Source: Aliterella atlantica CENA595 (GTDB taxonomy: Bacteria; Cyanobacteriota; Cyanobacteriia; Cyanobacteriales; Chroococcidiopsidaceae). Taken from it: 64,000 nt of DNA. Position numbers and translations under genes: made by a program. Below, in pieces: positions 46,759-54,891 of the stretch; positions within the stretch are counted from its first letter, which is position 1, and the number at the start of each line of letters is the position of its first letter. The DNA lies in assembly GCF_000952155.1 (NCBI RefSeq), contig NZ_JYON01000008.1, forward strand, positions 62,001 through 126,000, given 5' to 3'. The notes below the pieces were generated by a model. The model was given only the letters and a program-made list of their open reading frames with translations. It was not told the DNA's origin and searched no databases.

Positions 46759-48576
46759 TTAGATCCTCTTGAGTTTTTGCAGGTCGGCTCTTGCTTTATC
46801 CAAACCTTTTTGTTGAACGAGCAAGTTTTCTAGATCGCTCTTTATAAAAACCCGATCGGTTTTGAGTTCGCTAAGATGAGCTATGAGATGTTCTCGAAAG
46901 CTATCAATAATTCTTCGCAAGCGTTCTTCTTCTGCTTCTAATGCACTAATTAAGTCTTGAGACAACTTTTCTACGCTGATTTTTGCAAAAGACTGGTAGT
47001 AATTTTGTAATTCCTTTTTTAGTTTTCTTGCTTCGTCTTCTAACTTTTGCTGGCTATCTTGAGAGTAGTTATAAAATAGTAAAAGAAATAAAAAGCAAAG
47101 AGGAATAGCTAATCCAAGAGTTAGTAAAATAGGTTGGTTTTTAAATCCATATAAAGGTTTAAAAATATCTTTCATAAAATCTCTCCTGTTAGAGGAAGAC
47201 AATCCAGTCATAGTTATAAAAGTCAGTAAGAACATTACTCCCATCCATTGGTTTCTAACCTGCCTAATCAAGTAACTTCCTACAGAAACTTTTTTGTAGT
47301 AGCTTTCACAACGAACACCTGCGACTAAATCTTTAAGGCTTTTTTGAAAACAAGTGCGATCGCAATTAGTTTGAAATAGTGAAGCTCTAAATTTAAAGGA
47401 TGGAATTAAATTTAGTGTGGTGTAAGTTTTCTGAAAAAAATAACTTAATCCTCCCTCTCCATAGGATGTATAAATTTGTTCCCACTGGGCGATCGTCCAA
47501 AAACTTAGATTAGAGTAACAAAGATGCATCATATCAATGTTAATATCAGCAGAGTTCTGGGCATTATCTGCCTGAAGTTGAACGTACTTAGCACTTCCTC
47601 TTCTAACTACAGACGGTTGGAGATTATCAGTAAAAGATTGAATTTTATATAAAATACTTTTTCTATTAAATCCATCTAGTAACTCCGCTTTTGACTGATT
47701 AAATTCCAGCTTAACCTGCCTAAAAAACTTTTCTTTATCTTCATTTACTTGTTTAAGTGCTTGTTCAGCTTGCTCTTTTAAACCCTCTGTAGAATCGCTC
47801 TGTCTCAAACTAGATAGTTTTTCTTCTGCTTGTCGGATCTGTTGCTTTAGCAACTCTGCATCCATATCAAAAATACGCTCAATTTGTCCTATCTGAAATA
47901 GTGTTTGTGTAGTAATTCTCTTGATAAGAATATCTTCGGGTCTGCGTTTAACTAAGGTTTCTAAAGTTTTACCTAATTTATCGAGGCTGTCCTCTAAATT
48001 AGGCTCAATTGTTAGTAACTGAGCATTTGGATAAAAGGGAGACAAAAACACAGGAAATATTTCAATAGACGGCTCAAAATTATAACTTTGCATCCAAGCT
48101 TCAACTTCAGATATATTAGCTTGAGTCATCCGATCTAAGTAACTATTATTCGGTACTTCTACCACTACAATCTTTTTAACAGCATAAGTATTACTAGCTT
48201 GTTTAATGACCCATTGCTCGTTTTCGGACATCTGCTTCAAATCAACAACTATGCACAAAACATCACAATTTGCCAATTGCTGAAGCTCATTTGACATTGG
48301 GGTATTTTGCTCAGGCTGGTTAGGCAGAGTATCAATACAAAATTGGTAAAAATCTTGTAGTGTTTTATAATTGCCCAAGAAGTTATGAAGGGCTTGAGCA
48401 GCAACAGAATTGTTACTAAGTATTTGAACTACGAGTTTTCCTTTGCTAAGGGTATTAGATATTTTTTTTAATTCTTGACTAATTGCCGCAAACGTTGCAT
48501 CTTGGCTAGTTTTGTCACTAATAAACTCCTGAGTTTCTTGAATGCGTTGAGCTAGTTTCTCAGATTTAGTTAGCAT
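46759..48576 (-). CDS. Dynamin-like membrane protein lacking a visible P-loop
   Basis: The overall plan of this 605-residue protein resembles bacterial dynamin-like GTPases. There is an N-terminal helical lead, a Rossmann-like part (about residues 45-210) with strands LVVQILSN and VLCIVVDL and the KKIVVVEVPNN strand, long helices, two membrane segments near residues 438-460 and 478-503, and a final helical bundle. Where the P-loop GxxxxGKS should be, the sequence is LSNNSVAAQALHNFLG, so nucleotide binding is doubtful. It is encoded 59 bp after the Ser/Thr kinase gene. It could be a membrane-bound scaffold derived from a GTPase. The dynamin link is by layout and is moderate only. Confidence 0.5.
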   Translation of the reverse strand: MLTKSEKLAQRIQETQEFISDKTSQDATFAAISQELKKISNTLSKGKLVVQILSNNSVAAQALHNFLGNYKTLQDFYQFCIDTLPNQPEQNTPMSNELQQLANCDVLCIVVDLKQMSENEQWVIKQASNTYAVKKIVVVEVPNNSYLDRMTQANISEVEAWMQSYNFEPSIEIFPVFLSPFYPNAQLLTIEPNLEDSLDKLGKTLETLVKRRPEDILIKRITTQTLFQIGQIERIFDMDAELLKQQIRQAEEKLSSLRQSDSTEGLKEQAEQALKQVNEDKEKFFRQVKLEFNQSKAELLDGFNRKSILYKIQSFTDNLQPSVVRRGSAKYVQLQADNAQNSADINIDMMHLCYSNLSFWTIAQWEQIYTSYGEGGLSYFFQKTYTTLNLIPSFKFRASLFQTNCDRTCFQKSLKDLVAGVRCESYYKKVSVGSYLIRQVRNQWMGVMFLLTFITMTGLSSSNRRDFMKDIFKPLYGFKNQPILLTLGLAIPLCFLFLLLFYNYSQDSQQKLEDEARKLKKELQNYYQSFAKISVEKLSQDLISALEAEEERLRRIIDSFREHLIAHLSELKTDRVFIKSDLENLLVQQKGLDKARADLQKLKRI

Positions 48577-48635
48577 GGTTTTGGCGAATAAAGTTTATAA
48601 GTTTATGAAGCTCGATTAGCTTTGAAAATGACAAG

Positions 48636-51485
48636 CTATTCAAGACTATTTGTAGAAGTATTTAACAGTTCTCCGGTATGCAAATTCCAGTTTTTGATTG
48701 TATTGGCTGCGACACTAACAAGAGTTTGACCATCAGAACTAATAGCAAGAGACTGAATTTTAGTAGAGTGTCCCTTGAGGGTATTTAATACTTCTCCGGT
48801 ATGCATATTCCAAATTTTGATTGTGTTATTCGTGCTGATGCCAACAAGCAACTGACCATCAGGACTAATGACCGAGGAATTATTGTTCTTGGCATCGCTA
48901 GGAAGTTGAGAATTCTGCGCTGATTGAGAATTTAGAGGTACTTCTAAATCTTGAGCAGCCACATCTACAAAATCTGGCGCTGGTGCTTCTTGCTGGGTAG
49001 ATTGCTCCTCTTGCTTCTGAGTAAAAGGACGGGTACGGGTTGCCATTGCCTTTGACTCCCACTCAGTTGTGCCATCATCAGGCGTTGCTGTTATCTCCTC
49101 TTGCTGCTGCGTAGCAGGAAGTGCTGCTACTTCTACCTCTTGGGCGGGTACATCGGTAGAATCTGATGTTGCTAATTCTTGTGTAGGTAGCTCGACAGGC
49201 GTTGTCATTGGCTCCTCTTGCTTCTGAGTAAAAGGACGGGTACGGGTTGCCATTGCCTTTGCCTGCCACTCAGTTGCGGCATCATCAGGCGTTGCTGTTA
49301 GTTCCTCTTGCTGCTGCGTAGCAGGAATTGTCACTGTTTCTACCTCTTGTGCAGGTACATCAGCAGAATCGGGTGATGTTGCTAATTCTTGTACAGGTGG
49401 AGGAGCAGAAAGTTCTACTTGTTCTTGCTGCTGGGCAAACAAAGCTTCTGTATCTGGTAATAATGGCTCTTTTTGAGTAGACAACTTGGCAGGAGTTGTT
49501 ATTGGTTCCTCTTGCTTCTGAGTAAAAGGACGGGTACGGGTTGCCACTACCCTTGCCTGCCACTCACTTGCAGGCTCGTCAGACGTTGTTATTGACTCCT
49601 CTTGGTTTTCCTCAGAAAGATTAGTAGCAGTTGCAATTACCCTCTCTGGTTGTTCGGTAGATACATGATTAGAAATCTTGTGTTCGTGCTTCTTTGCAGA
49701 AGACTTGATGGTAGTGGCGATCGCTTTTAGCACCTTAACTTCAGCAAGCAAAGCTTCAGAAGCCTGATTCAGCCTACGATTCTCCGCAGACAATTTAGCA
49801 ATAGCGGCTATTTCCTCTAGTTTTTTATCAGAAATCTCTTTAATGCTAGTTAGCTGAGGCTGCTCAACAGGAGTAGCGGCAATGACTTGTCTTTTTCTTG
49901 GAAGACTAGAGGGTTGTTCTCTGATTAACTTAATCTGGGGCTGCTCGACAGGAGAATTAGCAGTAGCAGCAACAACTTGTCTATTCCTCGAAAGACTAGA
50001 AGGCTGTTCTCTAGCTGACTGCACTCTATTTAAATTGGTGAGTCTACTAGCTGCAACTAATTCATTCATAGCTTGAGTGAGCTTTTCTATTTGAGAGCCA
50101 CTTAAATTGGAATTATTTGCTGTTGCGCCTCCCTGGTTACGAGCATCTTTTGAGGTGTTATCTGATTTAGAAACACTTGCTGACGCAGGGCTATTTGGTT
50201 TAGAAGCATCTCCCATAGGCTTATCTGATAATGTAGAAATTCCAGTAGAGAGAGCTACAGCAGAGGCTAAACCTGTGCTAATTCCCGCCCAAATCCAATT
50301 TCTATTTTTGGACTCTATTGCTTGTTCTGATGAATTGATAGTGAAAACTGATTTATGGCTTGGCTCAGAGGTAGGAAGCTGAGACAGCAGGATGGAGGAA
50401 GTTGATAATTGTTGAGCAGGAACTTCTATTTGCCTTGGCTCAGAAGCAGGAAGTTGAGATAACAGGATGGAGGGCGTTGATAATTGTTGAGCAGGAGCTT
50501 CTACCTGACTAGGTGAATAACTAGAAGAGATTGAAGACTGAAGGCTAGTCAACGGTTGGAGGGCTTCTAGTGCTTCATTAGCTGACTGGTAGCGGTCTTT
50601 GAAGTGGTAGGATACCAGTCTGCCGATAAATGAGGCTAGCTCGACACTGACTTTAGCCTCTTGCTGCCAGCAAATCTCATCTGTATCAGGATCTCGCTGA
50701 AATTCTGTAGGAATTAATCCCGTTAAGGCTTGAATGCTAATAATGCCGAGTGAGTAAAGGTCGCTGTTGGGACGAGGATTACCCTGTCCTTGCTCGGCTG
50801 CTATGTAACCGTGAGTACCGATGGGAATAGTAGCACTCCAATGACCTTGAGGAGTTACAGTTTGAGTTCTAATTTGCTTCACGCTACCAAAGTCAATTAA
50901 AACTAATTTGCGATCGCGCTTTCGTTGGATTATATTGTCAGGTTTAAGATCGCGATGGATGACTCCATGAGTATGAATAAATACCAAAAGAGCCAAAACT
51001 TCTTGCAGCAGTTGAATGACTTGACTTTCCGACCAACGGCAACCAGGTTGGATGTTAGCGCTAAGTGGTTGACCTTCGATATACTCCTGGAGTAGGTAAA
51101 AATTTTGCTCCTCTTCAAAGTAAGCCAATAGCTGCGGAATTTGGTTATGTTGACCGAGCTTCTCCAGAATTTCTGCTTCTGTTTGAAATAAACATTGAGC
51201 AGTTCGGATAAAGCTAGGATCGCTACTAGCAGGTTTGAAATGTTTGACAACACAAGTAGGTTTACTTGGTTTATGGATGTCTTGAGCGAGGTAGGTTTGA
51301 CTGAATCCCCCAGCACCTAAAACTTGCACAACTTGGTAACGCCCGTCTAGCAGCTTACCTAGTAGATTTGTACTTTGTCCTATAGACACTAACTTTGACG
51401 GCTGACTACTTTGCTGGCGGCAAAAAGCTTTGAAGTCAGGAAATATTTGCATCTGTCTTGAAGCTTTTGTAGTGCGTGCGTTCAT
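48636..51485 (-). CDS. Ser/Thr protein kinase with two C-terminal WD40 repeats
   Basis: Residues 50-320 are a full eukaryotic-type kinase: G-loop GAGGFSQTYLA, Lys81 in VVKHF, HRDLKPDN (177-184), DFG (198-200) and GTHGYIAAEQ. One membrane segment follows (about 393-415). The long low-complexity linker holds three copies of a WQAKAMATRTRPFTQKQEEP-type unit and many Gln/Glu/Thr-rich stretches. The end carries only two WD40 repeats (DGQLLVGISTNNTIKIWNMH and the next), far short of the usual seven. It is first in the minus-strand operon, so it may regulate the downstream dynamin-like and coiled-coil proteins. Confidence 0.9.
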   Translation of the reverse strand: MNARTTKASRQMQIFPDFKAFCRQQSSQPSKLVSIGQSTNLLGKLLDGRYQVVQVLGAGGFSQTYLAQDIHKPSKPTCVVKHFKPASSDPSFIRTAQCLFQTEAEILEKLGQHNQIPQLLAYFEEEQNFYLLQEYIEGQPLSANIQPGCRWSESQVIQLLQEVLALLVFIHTHGVIHRDLKPDNIIQRKRDRKLVLIDFGSVKQIRTQTVTPQGHWSATIPIGTHGYIAAEQGQGNPRPNSDLYSLGIISIQALTGLIPTEFQRDPDTDEICWQQEAKVSVELASFIGRLVSYHFKDRYQSANEALEALQPLTSLQSSISSSYSPSQVEAPAQQLSTPSILLSQLPASEPRQIEVPAQQLSTSSILLSQLPTSEPSHKSVFTINSSEQAIESKNRNWIWAGISTGLASAVALSTGISTLSDKPMGDASKPNSPASASVSKSDNTSKDARNQGGATANNSNLSGSQIEKLTQAMNELVAASRLTNLNRVQSAREQPSSLSRNRQVVAATANSPVEQPQIKLIREQPSSLPRKRQVIAATPVEQPQLTSIKEISDKKLEEIAAIAKLSAENRRLNQASEALLAEVKVLKAIATTIKSSAKKHEHKISNHVSTEQPERVIATATNLSEENQEESITTSDEPASEWQARVVATRTRPFTQKQEEPITTPAKLSTQKEPLLPDTEALFAQQQEQVELSAPPPVQELATSPDSADVPAQEVETVTIPATQQQEELTATPDDAATEWQAKAMATRTRPFTQKQEEPMTTPVELPTQELATSDSTDVPAQEVEVAALPATQQQEEITATPDDGTTEWESKAMATRTRPFTQKQEEQSTQQEAPAPDFVDVAAQDLEVPLNSQSAQNSQLPSDAKNNNSSVISPDGQLLVGISTNNTIKIWNMHTGEVLNTLKGHSTKIQSLAISSDGQTLVSVAANTIKNWNLHTGELLNTSTNSLE

Positions 51486-51620
51486 GATAGTAATTTGCTA
51501 TAGCAAAATGGTACTTTCGAGTGCTTTTACATATCTCATCGGTCTAGCTTCACCTAGTTATGCAGATTTGCGACAATTTATTTCAGCAATGCTAACTGCT
51601 CATATTCAAACAACTCAAGC

Positions 51621-51674
51621 TTGTTAACAGCATGACGCTACTAAAAGTGTCCTTGGTAAGAAGACAGCAATACC
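51621..51674 (+). repeat. Right copy of imperfect direct repeat flanking the island
   Basis: TTGttAACaGCAT, then ACTAAAAGTgTCC, then ACAGCAATACC. Same blocks, order and orientation as at 38703-38762. It lies in the divergent spacer between the kinase gene and plsC. Either copy could be a promoter or regulator site, or both may mark the ends of a moved segment. Confidence 0.6.
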
Positions 51675-51728
51675 TAAAAAAACTTACTTTGGTACTAATC
51701 TAGTTATTTCCACGAGCCAGCCGTCATC

Positions 51729-52499
51729 ATGGTGATGCAAATCGACAACGTTTCAGCCCCATCCCTAACTATCCCAAGTGTGAGTCAAGAAGATGCTGTG
51801 CCGCCACCTCCTACTGGTGATGTAACTTCAAAAGTTTCGCCTTGGTTGGCTCCTATGGCGTATTTTTTAGGTCTGCGGGTTGTTTTGCCGCTTTACTTTG
51901 GCAAAATTACTGCGAGCGGGCAAGAAAATTTACCTACTACGGGACCTGTAATTCTTGCTCCTACTCATCGCTCGCGCTGGGATGCGATCGTTATTCCTGC
52001 CGTTACAGGGCGCGGGGTAACAGGACGCGATTTGAGGTTTATGGTGTCGGAAAATGAAGCTTCAGGGCTTCAGGGCTGGTTTGTGCGCCGCTTGGGGGGT
52101 TTTCCTGTAAATACCGATCGCCCGTCGATTAGCACGCTTAGGCATGGTGTTGATGTATTACTCCAAAGGGAAATGCTAGTTATTTTTCCTGAAGGCAATA
52201 TTTTCCGCGATGGTTCCTTGCACCCCCTCAAACCAGGATTAGCTCGTTTGGCTTTGAGCGCAGAATCTACTCATCCAGGCTTAAATGTCAAAATTGTTCC
52301 GATTGGGCTGAGTTACAGTCAAAGCTTTCCCCAACAAGGTTGCGATGTATGCATTCAAATTGGCGCTCCTATAAATGCTATTGACTACAATCAAGGTTCT
52401 ATCAAACAAAACGCCAAACAACTGACAAATGATTTGGCAACTGTGCTAGAAAGTCTCAGCACAAATTGCGTTAATCGCTCCCAAAAAGCAGAAAATTAA
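51729..52499 (+). CDS. plsC: 1-acyl-sn-glycerol-3-phosphate acyltransferase
   Basis: Adds the second acyl chain to lysophosphatidic acid to make phosphatidic acid, the precursor of all membrane glycerolipids. Motif I is PTHRSRWDAIVIP (the H-x4-D catalytic pair), and motif III is FPEGNIFRDGSLHPLKPGLA. The protein is 256 residues, near the usual size, with a hydrophobic segment near residues 42-60. It is transcribed away from the kinase gene. The first 40 residues are polar and not part of the conserved domain. Confidence 0.92.
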   Translation: MVMQIDNVSAPSLTIPSVSQEDAVPPPPTGDVTSKVSPWLAPMAYFLGLRVVLPLYFGKITASGQENLPTTGPVILAPTHRSRWDAIVIPAVTGRGVTGRDLRFMVSENEASGLQGWFVRRLGGFPVNTDRPSISTLRHGVDVLLQREMLVIFPEGNIFRDGSLHPLKPGLARLALSAESTHPGLNVKIVPIGLSYSQSFPQQGCDVCIQIGAPINAIDYNQGSIKQNAKQLTNDLATVLESLSTNCVNRSQKAEN

Positions 52500-52654
52500 G
52501 AGACTTTCTTACAAGTGCTGGAACTAATTACAGCTAGTTTAAGTCTACGTCCCATGAACTTTGGCAAGTTAAACGATTTGGTAAAAAGACCAATCAAAGG
52601 TAAGATACCCGAAGTTTCAATTGGTTCGATGTTGCCCAAGTACCTAGTCACGCC

Positions 52655-53290
52655 ATGATATCTGCTGGAAATATTCGCACTTTCTCTCACCCTGTCTATT
52701 TTGCTTTGCTATCGGCAGCATTAGTTTTGACGACGCTATTACCAGCTAATGCTCAGACTCCACAGCAACCGGAATCTAGTCAAGCACAACCTTTAGATTC
52801 TACAAATCCTAATGTCGCTAGTCCAGAAGCACAAAATAATAGCTTATTAAGCGTGCAAGGAGGGCAACGGTTAATGAGCGAGGCTAGTAGTGCTATTTCT
52901 GCCCAAAATTACACTCTAGCTGCCAAGAAACTCCAAGATGCTCGTCAGGTATTTAATCAAGTATCCAATTTCTATCAAGAACTAGGCACTAGCTTTTCAG
53001 GAATTGACAATCGCCTCGCCGATACTCAACGCAAAAAGGCGCTAGAAACAGCCCAGTTGCGCGACGATGCTACATATCAACTAGCTTTGGTCCATAGAGC
53101 GCAAAACAAACCAGAATTGGCTGTGCCTTTGCTCGTGCAAGTTATCCGCAGTCAAAACCCTACGCGCGAATTAGGCAAAAAAGCTTACCAACAATTATTG
53201 GAATTGGGCTTTGTCGATGCGCCTCTGCCTAGATCCGGTGGCGCTAGTAGTTCGGGTAGCAACCGCCCTTCAACTTCTCAGCAGAAGTAG
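52655..53290 (+). CDS. Exported helical protein of unknown function
   Basis: This 211-residue protein has an N-terminal signal peptide (to about LLPANAQT at residue 36), a Gln/Ser/Pro-rich linker and a helical domain of TPR-like character (about residues 65-185: SAISAQNYTLAAKKLQDARQ, then LALVHRAQNKPELAVPLLVQ). It ends with a Ser/Gly-rich tail. Similar small exported TPR-like proteins are common in cyanobacteria without known function. It lies upstream of the BolA gene with a gap of 47 bp, so the two may be co-transcribed. Confidence 0.68.
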   Translation: MISAGNIRTFSHPVYFALLSAALVLTTLLPANAQTPQQPESSQAQPLDSTNPNVASPEAQNNSLLSVQGGQRLMSEASSAISAQNYTLAAKKLQDARQVFNQVSNFYQELGTSFSGIDNRLADTQRKKALETAQLRDDATYQLALVHRAQNKPELAVPLLVQVIRSQNPTRELGKKAYQQLLELGFVDAPLPRSGGASSSGSNRPSTSQQK

Positions 53291-53337
53291 TTAAAGTAGA
53301 AAAGAGTTGAAACAAAGTGCGATTGTTAGGAGTTGGC

Positions 53338-53592
53338 ATGATTAGTCCCCAGCAGGTTGAGGAAATGATTAAGGTACAAATGCCCGACGCTCAAGTTCAA
53401 GTTCTGGACTTGACTGGCGGCGGCGATCACTATCAAGTGACAGTTGTATCGTCTCAATTTGAAGGAAAGGGACTGGTACAGCAACATCAGCTGATTTATG
53501 GTGCGTTGCGCCAAGCAATGTCTTCAGAAGCCATTCATGCTTTGGCGCTAAAAACTTATACTCCCCAAGCTTGGCAGTTAGTAACTCAATAA
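53338..53592 (+). CDS. BolA family protein
   Basis: BolA-like proteins pair with monothiol CGFS glutaredoxins to hold [2Fe-2S] clusters and sense or traffic iron. The 84-residue protein shows the BolA core: DLTGGGDHYQVTVVSSQF, then GLVQQHQLIYGALRQAM, and the closing SSEAIHALALKTYTP. The open frame reaches back to a GTG at 53317, but the ATG at 53338 has an AGGAG site at 53328-53332 and gives the standard N-terminus. It is followed after 50 bp by the CGFS glutaredoxin gene, its usual partner. Confidence 0.92.
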   Translation: MISPQQVEEMIKVQMPDAQVQVLDLTGGGDHYQVTVVSSQFEGKGLVQQHQLIYGALRQAMSSEAIHALALKTYTPQAWQLVTQ

Positions 53593-53642
53593 GCGCGATC
53601 GCTCTTTAAAATAATTATTGCTCTTAAGAAAAACCCAAACCT

Positions 53643-53966
53643 ATGACTCCAGAATTACAAGCAAGAATTGACGATCTAGTTCAGCAAAACAAGATTATGG
53701 TCTTCATGAAGGGCAGTAAACTCATGCCTCAGTGCGGGTTCTCCAACAATGTAGTCCAAATATTGAATACTCTAGGAGTACCGTTCGAGACAGTTGATAT
53801 TCTCGCCGATCCTGAACTGCGTCAAGGAATCAAAGAATACTCCAATTGGCCCACAATTCCCCAAGTTTACCTTAACGGCGAATTTCTTGGTGGCTCGGAC
53901 ATTTTGATTGAAATGTACCAAAAAGGCGAACTGCAGCAAATGGTAGAAGTCGCTTTAGCATCTTAA
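53643..53966 (+). CDS. grxD: Monothiol glutaredoxin Grx4/GrxD
   Basis: This 107-residue CGFS-type glutaredoxin binds a [2Fe-2S] cluster with glutathione and passes it on or forms a mixed complex with BolA. The motif [13 protein letters not shown], the early [12 protein letters not shown] strand and the [20 protein letters not shown] segment are all standard. Length and start are normal. The neighbouring BolA gene supports a role as Grx4-BolA pair. Confidence 0.95.
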   Translation: MTPELQARIDDLVQQNKIMVFMKGSKLMPQCGFSNNVVQILNTLGVPFETVDILADPELRQGIKEYSNWPTIPQVYLNGEFLGGSDILIEMYQKGELQQMVEVALAS

Positions 53967-54081
53967 GGCTTTTATTGACCAGTTAACAAATTTGTTTTGG
54001 TAGAAGCCCCTTAATTTACTAATGGTTAAGAACCAAATATTTTCGCGATCGAATCCCCTTTCTTTCATTGATGGGTATTAA

Positions 54082-54116
54082 CTGGTCACTGGTCACTGGT
54101 CACTGGTCACTGTTAA
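54082..54116. repeat. Tandem heptamer repeat
   Basis: Four exact copies of CTGGTCA followed by CTGTTAA. It differs from the array beside hemA (CTGGTAA) at one base per unit and ends in the same CTGTTAA. It lies in the spacer after grxD. Confidence 0.85.
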
Positions 54117-54122
54117 TCCAAA

Positions 54123-54161
54123 GCCCCCGCTCTCAAATAATTGAGATTGAGGGGATTTTTT
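54123..54161 (+). terminator. Likely terminator between grxD and DUF6761 gene
   Basis: CTCTCAA and TTGAGAT-type arms around an ATAA loop, with a second GC pair block (CCCC / GGGG) outside, then ATTTTTTATG. The stem has an internal mismatch. It is about 155 bp after grxD. Confidence 0.55.
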
Positions 54162-54177
54162 ATGCAAAAATAAGCTG

Positions 54178-54426
54178 TTAGTAATAATCTGCTTCTGCTT
54201 GTGGCTGCGGCGTTTCAAAATTAAAAGGATCGTAAAGGAAACGAATTGCCTCTTCTTCTAAGCGATGAATTAAGTATGGTTCCATTGCTTGACTGTGTCG
54301 TAAACCAGCTAAGTATCCATCTAAGAAAAGACGTAAATCATCTGAGCGATGACCTCTTTGCCACATTTCAACTAAGGCATCGGTTAATCTCTGGTAGTAG
54401 CGGATGGTTTGAGTATCTTGCAGCAT
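54178..54426 (-). CDS. DUF6761 family protein
   Basis: A small (82-residue) protein of a cyanobacteria-wide family of unknown function. The core reads TQTIRYYQRLTDALVEMWQR, then GHRSDDLRLFLDGYLAGLRH, then LIHRLEEEAIRFLYDP, an all-helical protein with a Pro/Ala/Glu tail. The frame starts at a TTG at 54432; the ATG at 54426 (MLQDTQTIRY) is the natural start. It is alone on its strand. Confidence 0.83.
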   Translation of the reverse strand: MLQDTQTIRYYQRLTDALVEMWQRGHRSDDLRLFLDGYLAGLRHSQAMEPYLIHRLEEEAIRFLYDPFNFETPQPQAEADYY

Positions 54427-54891
54427 AATCAAAATTGAAAATAAATAATAATTTGTATTGCATGGTTACAAGGAGCAATTTATTTGACATTTATGCCGTT
54501 TTTTGCTTTGATTTTGTAACTAAGAACAAAATTTGGAAAGCTACACTGACTCCTACTCAATAACTACTGATAATGTGTCTGCTAGTTCGATAATTAAAGT
54601 GTAAACTATCCTAAACGAATTTCCTAAACTTAGGCAAGTTGAAAAAATTAGGCGATCGCACTTCAACATAAGACAATTGTACTCAATCAAATTGCTCAAA
54701 AGAATGTATCTATTGGGCTAGTGTTTCGCTCTACAAAGGATTTCACTATTATTCGTAAGTAAGATTTTCACTTAATTGCCAATTTATTTAGTAATTTTTG
54801 CCTGATTTGCATAGATATCGGCAGCAAGTAGCTATAGTTACAAAACCCAAACGCAGGCTTTGATAACTTGACAAGTGACGCATAAGGATAA
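54427..54891. other. Divergent intergenic stretch, no gene seen
   Basis: The ~465 bp spacer between the DUF6761 gene and the response-regulator gene is AT-rich. It should hold both promoters. I find no RNA gene, no hairpin with a T-run and no repeat. Confidence 0.5.
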
